Positions 56,050 through 64,000 of a DNA stretch of 64,000 nucleotides are shown here, in pieces. The stretch's first letter is position 1; every line of letters begins with the position of its first letter. The translations under genes and the position numbers were made by a program. The stretch is from Eunapius fragilis (taxonomy: Eukaryota > Porifera > Demospongiae > Spongillida > Spongillidae): the NCBI GenBank assembly GCA_963681505.1, contig OY811981.1, forward strand, positions 8,087,916 to 8,151,915, in the 5' to 3' direction. Under the pieces are notes generated by a model, which saw only the letters and a list, made by a program, of their open reading frames with translations, ran no database searches and had not been told where the DNA came from.

Positions 56050-57569
56050 TTTGTTTGTGTGTATTCTATTCTTTTGCAGGACTTGTGGTGTTGACAACTC
56101 TGATGGGTTACTCTGTTGCCTCTGGTCCGCTACAGCTGGAGTCGTTGCTATGGACAGTGGTGGGGACCGGGTTATGTTCTGCTGGTGCCAACAGTATTAA
56201 TCAGGTAAGCAGTCGTTATGACTTGGTCAAGAAGGAATTGAACCTTATGTTTTAGGAAATTTGTTTACCGTTGTAAGCACACAGATGCTGCCAATTGTAT
56301 CAACGATGTGATTTATTTCAGTGGATCGAAGTTCCTTTTGACTGTCAGATGGCAAGGACAAGAGGGAGGGTGCTGGTTAGAGGAGTGATCAGGTATGAGG
56401 GATGGTTAGAGAAGTGATCAGGTGTGAGGGATGGTTAGAGGTGTGATCAGGTGTGAGGGATGGTTAGAGGAGTGATCAGGTATGAGGGATGGTTAGAGGA
56501 GTGATCAGGTATGAGGGATGGTTAGAGGTGTGATCAGGTGTGAGGGATGGTTAGAGGTGTGATCAGGTATGAGGGATGGTTAGAGGAGTGATCAGGTATG
56601 AGGGATGGTTAGAGGTGTGATCAGGTATGAGGGATGGTTAGAGGAGTGATCAGGTATGAGGGATGGTTAGAGGAGTGATCAGGTATGAGGGATGGTTAGA
56701 GGAGTGATCAGGTATGAGGGATGGTTAGAGGTGTGATCAGGTGTGAGGGGTGGTTAGAGGAGTGATCAGGTGTGAGGGGAGGGTTATAGGTGTGAGGGGA
56801 GGGTATTACATGATGAGGGGGTGTTTGTTGAGGAAATGGTCACGGTGATAACACCACATTGAATACTTTGGGAAAACAGTACTTCCCCCTATAACTCTCA
56901 TGTGCCCTCTCTCCTTTCAGCCCTTTCCATGCCATGGCGTTCGGTGTCACCACCGGCCTCACAGGCACAGCCATCTTGGCCGCCATGGTCAACCCACTCA
57001 CCGCCTTCCTGGGAGCAGCCAACATGGTCCTCTACACGATGGTCTACACCCCCCTGAAGAGGCTCAGCATAGCCAACACGTGGGTGGGGTCCCTGGTGGG
57101 AGCCATCCCCCCCCTGATGGGCTGGGCGGCGTGCACGGGTCACCTGGACGCGGGGGCGTTCGTCCTGGCGGGGATACTGTACGCTTGGCAGTTCTTTCAC
57201 TTCAACGCCCTCAGCTGGGGCCTGAGGGCCGACTACTCGAGGGGAGGGTACCAGATGGCAGCCGTGACTAACCCGGACTTGTGCCGCAGAGTGGCCCTTC
57301 GTTATTCTCTCGCCATGGCTCCCATATGCATGCTGGCGCCAGCTCTTGGGGTCACCAGCTGGTGGTTTGCCCTCGATTCCATTCCGCTCAACGGCTGGTT
57401 GGCGTACCTAGGGTGGAGCTTCTACAGAGATGCGGACTTCAAATCCTCGCGTCGTCTGTTCCACTTCTCCCTGTTCTACTTGCCGCTGCTCATGGGACTG
57501 TTGCTCATTAATAAGAAGAACCACGATTCATCCCAGGAACGTCTAGATGCGACAGGAGCTGTTCAATGA
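55401..57569 (+). CDS. COX10: COX10, protoheme IX farnesyltransferase (heme O synthase)
   Basis: Six exons: 55401-55413, 55562-55716, 55780-55939, 56090-56214, 56322-56392, 56921-57569, all phase-compatible, giving 390 residues. Exon 1 encodes only MFLC plus one base. The N-terminus ([19 protein letters not shown]) is Arg-rich and fits a mitochondrial targeting peptide. UbiA-family motifs: [32 protein letters not shown] (the NxxxDxxxD-type prenyl-diphosphate site), [85 protein letters not shown] and [18 protein letters not shown]10 farnesylates heme b to heme O in the mitochondrial inner membrane for cytochrome c oxidase. Intron 5 is filled by a minisatellite made from the exon 5 splice junction. 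It is convergent with LIG1. Confidence 0.95.
55977..56060. repeat. (GT)n microsatellite
   Basis: About 35 GT units in COX10 intron 3, ending 30 bases before the acceptor TTTTGCAG of exon 4. Confidence 0.93.
56374..56800. repeat. 29-bp minisatellite containing the COX10 exon 5 splice donor
   Basis: The unit is TGGTTAGAGGAGTGATCAGG then TATGAGGGA. The first unit begins inside COX10 exon 5 (codons LVRGVI) and crosses the donor at 56393. At least 13 further units follow, differing at GTATGAG/GTGTGAG and GAGGAGTG/GAGGTGTG. It occupies most of the intron before exon 6. Confidence 0.95.
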
Positions 57570-57607
57570 AGAGGGAAAGGGACCCCTCTCTCCACACACC
57601 CCTAGTA

Positions 57608-57644
<37 letters not shown>

Positions 57645-58930
57645 ACTGTGGCAAACCATCTGGAAGAACATGGTGGAATTGCACTGTACCAGATAGATGT
57701 GTACTTGTATGTCCCTTGACACTTTTCAGTTAGTCTGCACACTGCGGGACATCTGTGTTGAACGTCTCAAATCACATTTCCCTACACATGCAGAGATTTT
57801 GAATGATGTTATCGTGAACACAGTTATCACCTGCACATATGCACAGTTATGCGGTATCAATATATTGTTGCTACTAGCAGCACTAAGTGCTACATGTAGG
57901 TGCCAGGTTATGGATGTATGAGGCCTCTCTCTTGCACATTATTCACAAGGCAGGATTGCACTGTAGAGTGTGCAATTGAAAAAGAACTTGAATTCATGTA
58001 TGCACATGGTACAGGGCCGACATCTAGCTGTGTGGTATTATCTTTTTTTTTTGTATGCAAGTGCAGTGGAAGAACCACGTGTGAAGGGTAGATACGCACA
58101 GTAGTAAGTTTTAAATCAAAATAAATAGCTAAATGGTTTATTCAGAACATGATATTGGGCAAGATTGAGGAAATAGTACACACCACTGTCTTGCAGAATT
58201 GAAAACCAATAATTCAAAAGCTGTCTCTTTGCCTGTATGTCTTCTCTGTGTCTGCAGCCTGCTTTTCTGTTGTCTTGTAAGACTTAGGAGGTTCTATCTG
58301 GTTGCAGTAAAGTGACGTGTGGTTAGGCATGGCAGTACCTGCCCCACACCCTTGGACCCATTGGATCAAGCATGGAGGGTGTGTGGCCTCCAGCCACAAC
58401 AGGCTCCCTGGATGTCCTTCTGGAGTTTATCCTCAGATAACTTCCAGGCTAATTAGGCTAATTATTTTTATTTATAATTTTATTGGAATTTATAACATTA
58501 CTTTAGATGCGTGGTGTGTTGCTAGCGTAGCTCCACTGTTGAACCCAACCACTGTGCTATTCCACTCTAGATCCTCATACACAGGATGGCAGATCTCAGG
58601 ATTGCAAATGATATTCTAGTTCTGACAACAATGTTGAATAAGACTTTTCCAATTTGGTTGCAAGGCTAAATTTTTTTAGCAGCTATAGATGTCACTGAGC
58701 AGGTAAAATGACTACTACAACCTTTCACTGTTCTCTGATAATGTCCTTTTCCTTCCCACTTTTGATACACCTGACACACACCAAGGTTCAACAGTGTAAC
58801 TGGATAGGTTCACTAAGTCCCCCCCCCCCCACAAGCAGAGATTTGCAAAATATGCTGTACATTTTGAGAAGAGAACTGAACGGTCTGCATGTGTGTGCAT
58901 GGTACAGGGTCTGTGGTGTACAGGTATAGG
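57570..58930. other. convergent 3' intergenic region (COX10/LIG1)
   Basis: Contains a (GT)n array at 57608-57641 shortly after the COX10 stop. Otherwise single-copy sequence with no gene recognised. Confidence 0.5.
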
Positions 58931-59029
58931 TCAATAGAAGTCCTCTGCATCACCAGGATCAGCACCAGCAGTAGTTGACTTAACATTGTTTTGCTGGCTC
59001 TTGTACATTTCAGCAACCTGCAGTGCATT

Positions 59030-59072
<43 letters not shown>

Positions 59073-60014
59073 CTATTTTGTATCGGGTGTTACAAACGCT
59101 CACCTGTTGGCTAGTGGTGGCTTCTTCTGGTTTTTTATCTTCCCTGATTCTTAAAAATCGTGGAAAACGTAGAGAAATTCCCTTTTCAGCGTCAACCTGC
59201 CAAAGGAAAGGTGCACAAGGTTTTAAAAAAGTGTGATTTTCAGGGGTGCAGAATTCTGCTCACTATGCCAGCAGCAGCTGTGTACACCGGGGAAATGGAG
59301 AGATCAGCTGCCTTCACCTCCCACACCTGTACAGTATCAAACCACTGGTCCGGGAGAACACCCTCGCTGAAGCGGTAGTAAGGTTTTGGTTCCCCAAGGA
59401 TGTGGTTCTTAAAGAAAGTCGCGTGCTGTTCCAACTGCTCATCTTTAAACCCTGTGCCGATCTACAACAAGAGCACTTATAAGTGTGACACCTGCTCTCA
59501 TCAGAGGGGGTGGGGCACACCTTGCAGATGACCTGGTACTCCTCGTTTTCAGCATCGTAGCACGCCAGCAGGAACCCGCCATACCTGCCAGTGCGCTTTC
59601 CAGTGCCATGGTAACCACCTACCACGACCAGGTCAAGGGTATCGCCCACTCCATCAAGGTAGTCCTTTTTCAGCTGAACGTAACATGGGCATGCAAAGGT
59701 AGTGGAAGAATGTGAAAGTGTGCTATATATAAAAGTGTGTGGTGTTTGTGGCTGTGTGCATGTGTGAGGTCACCAAACCTTTAACCAGTTGTGGGATCGC
59801 TTTGCAATCTCATACGTTGCATCTTTATCCAAAGTCTTCACCATTAATCCTTCACAGTTACCTGGCAATTTGAGGGAGAGCTTTTAGAAACATACAATGT
59901 ACACAGGTACACAGGTACCAAAACCACCAAAATAATGACATTCATCTGACATATATTGGATTTGAAGGGAGTGGATCTGACTAATGATATTCTTTGGTTT
60001 TTGGAGGTGATTGT

Positions 60015-60048
<34 letters not shown>

Positions 60049-63000
60049 ACGTGTGTGTGAGGGTATTCTTCCCAATATTCCGAAGACTATTATATGATGA
60101 TTTAAACTCTAATCCAAAAAAAGGATTTACTAGTATAGCAGCATTCAATGGATGTCTCAGTAGTGCTGCTTCCTACTATGCTGCCCCTCCTCCTATGTAC
60201 CTGTGGTTAGGACTGTATACTATGTTGCCCCCCCCCTCCTATGTACCTATGGTTAGGACTGTATACTATGTTGCCCCTCCTCCTATGTACCTGTGGTTAG
60301 GACTGTATACTATGCTGCCCCTCCTCCTATGTACCTATGGTTAGGACTGTATACTATGTTGCCCCTCCTCCTATGTACCTGTGGTTAGGACTGTATACTA
60401 TGCTGCCCCTCCTCCTATGTACCTGTGGTTAGGACTGTATACTATGCTGCCCCTCCTCCTATGTACCTGTGGTTAGGACTGTATACTATGCTGCCCCTCC
60501 TCCTATGTACCTGTGGTGAGGAATGGTTGGCTACATACATGATCTGTTATACAACAAATTCAGATTTTGTATTACTTATTAGTAGTTATTAAATGTTAAT
60601 AGAGGGTTTTGAACATTTTGGGTTTTGATACAATTACTTAACCGCTTACAATAATTCGATTGTTAGTATTTGGCTAACAACTGCAACATATTTATAAGCA
60701 GTTAATTAATTTCAATCCAAATAATGACATTACAGTTATGTAAAATCCTTGTAAGATGATTATGCATGGTATAATTTATAATAAGGATGTATACAGCCTC
60801 AGAATATACTTGGATCATCACTTTCTATGCCACTTTTTGTGTACTGCTCAACTAGCCACAGTTTACCCACCCAAACCCCACCCCCTACCTATCAAACCCC
60901 ACCCTTGCCTTCTACTCCGCCCCCTGCACTCTCACCCCATACCTAATACCCAACACCCATCCCTTAGTTCCACTCACCTAGGAGGAATGCCATCCTTCCC
61001 CCCCCCAAAAGGGAGGGATGAAAAAAATTGAAATACCCAATAACCTAATAACCTAATGCAAATATATATATATATATACCTTGAATTAGATGTTGTGTGT
61101 TTGCAAGTACACTGCATTGTAAGGTTTCAGTATACATGTAATTAATTAGTGAGCCTACACCCCCCTTGCGTACTTTAATTAAATTCAAATGATACTTGTC
61201 TTCCAGGATCGATAAACTGCCATGGCAACTGCCATTTTCCATAGCCAGCCCTGAGTGCTCTCTCTTAATGGCAGCCTGCGTTCATTGTGCAGGCTTAACA
61301 GCATGAAAATAGTGCTCTGTAACGTACATGTTGTCGTCTACCAAGAAAATAACTAGTTACTATGGCAATTATCTATCATGGAAAGGGTCCATAAGGGATT
61401 ACACCAAGGGGGTTACACCACATAGGACCTGTCTTTAATAAACTTGAAAACTTTTGTTCATGCAAAATTGATTCAGTGGCTAAGAAATATCTTTTTGATC
61501 AGGTATTATAATTAATTGTACCTTTTTTTTCAATTTAACAAATATATTGGAAACCTCCCTAATGTGGACACTATCAGGACCCACCTCAGGCGTCTTGATT
61601 ATCAGGTGGGTGTATGTAAGTCTATGAAATTCCAAGGGATTCAAAATGTGCCCAGTTATATGGTAGATGCCTGAGTCAGCATTTACCATAGTAAAGTGAT
61701 TTTAATTTAATATTCCTATATTAATAACACAAAACGATTACAAGTTAATTTTCCTTATTCTGGGACATCACCCTGTGTACTTTACAGTAGGTTCCAGCAG
61801 GACACAACAAGACACAAGATAGCTTGTCTTCCTCATTTGACCGATTACCGCCGAGATACACATATCTGCGTCAAAGATGTGTTTACTGTTACCAATGAAT
61901 TCTTCCAGACCCTTTGAAAAATTATACCAATTTGAAGTTACTCATGTTCACGGCTTCAGATTATATTGTTGAAACCCCTTCCAGCTACCTAAGATTCCTC
62001 TCTGCTGCCTCATTTTAGTTGTCTGTGGACAACTCTACTTTAGCTAGACAAAAATATTCCGACGTTAATTGGTTAATATCAACTCACCCTCCCCTACCAC
62101 ACCTCTGGGTCACTGTCCCACCTTATAGTGTGGCAACCAAAAATAGTCTGTACTGAATTATTTATTTATGTTTACAGAACTTCAAGGCCGTGGTTGGGTG
62201 AGGAGGAGGAGGGGGAGGAGGAAGAGGGGAGGAGGACTTCACGTAAAATGTAATGATAAATACGAAAACAGAAGAGGCACAGTTGGACAAGCACAGGTAG
62301 GTGTGGTCTATGCCAGGATGTGGGGTATTGTGTACCTTTGATGGAGTCCTCCAAGAACTGTTGGATCTTCTCCTCATCTGTTGTATCAATGGAACGAGTG
62401 AAGACAAACTCCTACGTGGTAGAAGAATGCATGTGGTGACCCTGCAATCCCTGACACCAAGGGACAAGCCTGAACACCAAGGGGCAATCCCTGACCCCAA
62501 GGGACAATCCCTGAACATCAAGGGGCAATCCCTAACACCAAGGGACAGTCCCTGAACACCAAGGGACAGTCCCTGAACTCCAAGGGAAAATTCTACCTAT
62601 TGACAAGGGAAAATCCCTGACACCGACTGGCAAGGGGCAATCCCTGAACACCAAGGGACAATCCCTGACACCAATCCTTGACACAACATGGGGACTTACC
62701 CCTTCAATCTCGTTGAAGGATGATCTCAACAGCTCTCTCCTTGTTCTGAATGGTTCACGAACCAGAGACTAAGTAGATGAGAAACATGTGGGAAGAGGGC
62801 GTGGTCTAAACGTAAACATCACCATCACATGCAATGTATAGATGGGAGGAGGGAGGGAGGAGGAGGGAGATGGAGGAGGGAGGGAGGTGGGAGGAAGAGG
62901 AGAGGAGGGAGGAGGTGAGGTTAAGTAGTAATAGGTGGAGGACAAGATGAAAGATAGCGGGAGATGGAGGGAAAGGGGAGGAAGATGGAGCAGGAGATGG

Positions 63001-64000
63001 AGGGAAAGGGGAGGAAGATGGAGCGGGAGATGGAGGGAAAAGGGAGGAAGATGGAGCGGGACATGGAGGGAAAGGGGAGGAAGATGGAGTGGGAGAGGGG
63101 TTACAAAACATAACACAAGGGTTATCCTTTAACTTCAAGTTAAAAATGAGGACACACATTATGACAAAATGTACCTTCCCATTAAGGAACAGGAGGTCAA
63201 AGGCATACAGGCACACTTGAACCTTGATGTCTGAGATGTTAGCATCCTGTGAGCACAGCACAGAGAGAGGGACACAACCTTGCAACGGAGACACCTCAAA
63301 ATCAGGAGTACCTTTCTCTTCCTAGTGCTCAGCGTCTGGAAAGGTAGTATCTGTTTCTTCTCCACATCCCAAGCGACGGCCTCAGCATCCAGAACACATG
63401 AATGCACTGTATCTTTCATTACCTACGCCAGGTGAACACATACCATACACACATGTACACATACATAAATTATCATATGAATAGCTGTTCCCACTCCACC
63501 CTCTCATATCTAAATCTTTACCACCCCCTCACACACACATACACACACCTTAGGTACTCTTGCAATAATATCAGGATATTTTGAGGTGTTATCTTCTGAA
63601 TTGCGACTGTATATTTTGACAGTTCCATTATCAAGAATGTGGATCTGTATGGATAATGGAATGACAGGGGTGGCGGAAGCAATTAGGCATTGGCCTGGCT
63701 TGGGCCCGGCCATGATTATTAATATGTTTTAATAATGAATTTTAGATACGGTGAGCGATCGGCCTTCTCCCCTCGTCTTTATGTGTTTGTACATAAACAG
63801 CAACATACATAGACCTGCTTAGGCTGAAAATACATTTAGAAAAAAATATTTTTAAGCTCGGTATTAAGATTGGTCCGGCAAAAGCCGGACCTGTCCCCCC
63901 CCCCCCCCCCCCCCGTTCTGCCACCCCTGAATAAGTGGGATGAGGTGGGGGATAAGGGATGGTGGGATGAGGTGGGGGATAAGGGATGGTGGGATGAGGT
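58931..64000 (-). CDS. LIG1: LIG1, ATP-dependent DNA ligase 1, C-terminal part (runs off right edge)
   Basis: Minus-strand 3' part of the gene; the N-terminal half, including the KYDGER adenylation lysine, lies beyond the right edge. Visible exons: 63644-63549 ([20 protein letters not shown], nucleotidyltransferase motif III region), about 63422-63312 ([20 protein letters not shown]), about 63246-63175 ([16 protein letters not shown]), about 62770-62700 ([17 protein letters not shown]), about 62413-62334 ([20 protein letters not shown]), about 59860-59780 ([16 protein letters not shown], motif IV), about 59680-59522 ([20 protein letters not shown]), about 59465-59255 ([20 protein letters not shown]), about 59195-59103 ([20 protein letters not shown]), and a last exon ending DAEDFY with the stop at 58931. 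DNA ligase 1 seals Okazaki fragments and repair nicks with PCNA. One intron (59.9-62.3 kb) is large and repeat-bearing. Confidence 0.95.
59033..59070. repeat. (GT)n microsatellite
   Basis: GT array upstream of the acceptor of the last LIG1 exon (CA array on the coding strand, then CACTGCAG). Confidence 0.9.
60018..60060. repeat. (GT)n microsatellite
   Basis: GT array in the large LIG1 intron. Confidence 0.9.
60172..60520. repeat. 44-bp minisatellite
   Basis: About eight copies of TATGCTGCCCCTCCTCCTAT then GTACCTGTGGTTAGGACTGT and ATAC in the large LIG1 intron. On the LIG1 strand each unit includes CAGGTACATAGG, resembling a splice donor. Confidence 0.92.
60521..62150. other. LIG1 intronic sequence, no gene recognised
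   Basis: Single-copy AT-rich intron. No coding, RNA or transposon signature seen. A short AT dinucleotide run lies at 61064-61077. Confidence 0.5.
62440..62690. repeat. 21-22-bp variable minisatellite
   Basis: About ten imperfect copies of CAAGGGACAATCCCTGAACAC in the LIG1 intron between the exons encoding [11 protein letters not shown] and the [11 protein letters not shown] block. Confidence 0.88.
62829..63102. repeat. polypurine minisatellite (32-bp unit)
   Basis: A/G-rich tract. Its right half is four copies of GAGGAAGATGGAGCGGGAGA then TGGAGGGAAAGG (period 32 bp). In a LIG1 intron. Confidence 0.88.
63665..63929. mobile_element. MITE-like element with CAGGGGTGGC termini, 265 bp
   Basis: Left end CAGGGGTGGCGGAAG; right end is the complement of CAGGGGTGGCAGAAC. 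The termini are typical of hAT-type elements, but the flanking 8-mers TGGAATGA and AATAAGTG do not match, so the target duplication is not confirmed. The interior holds a G/C-rich stem (GGTCCGGC..GCCGGACC) and a run of about 19 C. It lies in the LIG1 intron at the window edge. Confidence 0.6.
63932..64000. repeat. 28-bp minisatellite, cut by window edge
   Basis: At least two and a half copies of GTGGGATGAGGTGGGGGATA then AGGGATGG in a LIG1 intron, continuing past the right edge. Confidence 0.85.

Overview
This is eukaryotic, intron-dense nuclear DNA from an animal. The genes are one-to-one matches to conserved metazoan genes, carried on many short exons with introns of roughly 50-200 bp, and intergenic spaces are small. 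A fast-evolving mobile-element fauna (DUF6589-type, Plavaka/EnSpm-like and RecQ-like genes, hAT remnants, foldback MITEs) lies between them. The gene style, the tandem VWA5A-like genes and the ZAD-like/DUF6589 elements suggest an early-branching marine invertebrate, most likely a sponge. That placement is an inference and was not proven by any search.

Layout. 1-6.7 kb: two large arrays of a polypyrimidine/polypurine satellite in opposite orientation around a 0.7 kb unique core. 7.5-25 kb: two nearly identical minus-strand VWA5A-like genes (7.55-10.89 and 21.8-24.5 kb) and a fragment of a third (24.8-25.05 kb). About 10.8 kb of transposon debris separates the two full copies: a Plavaka/EnSpm-like transposase, a GGGCTATTCC MITE, a retroelement-type fragment, a perfect 111-bp hairpin element, a hAT-like zinc finger, a broken RecQ-like helicase and a DUF6589 gene. 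26-64 kb: a run of housekeeping genes: METTL22 (+), IFT70/TTC30 (-), POLG2 (+), RRS1 (-), LAMTOR2 (+), GGA (-), INTS15 (+), COX10 (+) and the 3' part of LIG1 (-, runs off the right edge).

The housekeeping genes sit in divergent pairs with very short shared promoters. IFT70/POLG2 has 119 bp between start codons and contains a perfect RFX X-box. RRS1/LAMTOR2 has 134 bp with three CACGTG E-boxes. GGA/INTS15 has less than 100 bp. Three identical tRNA-Val(AAC) genes and one degraded tRNA-Lys-like sequence lie inside IFT70 introns.

Two features stand out. Minisatellites in COX10 and INTS15 repeat the exon end together with its 5' splice site. Several other splice donors run directly into long (GT)n microsatellites. 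The window is unusually rich in microsatellites, minisatellites and long poly-G/poly-C runs. All exon boundaries given here were read by eye from splice signals and family similarity.
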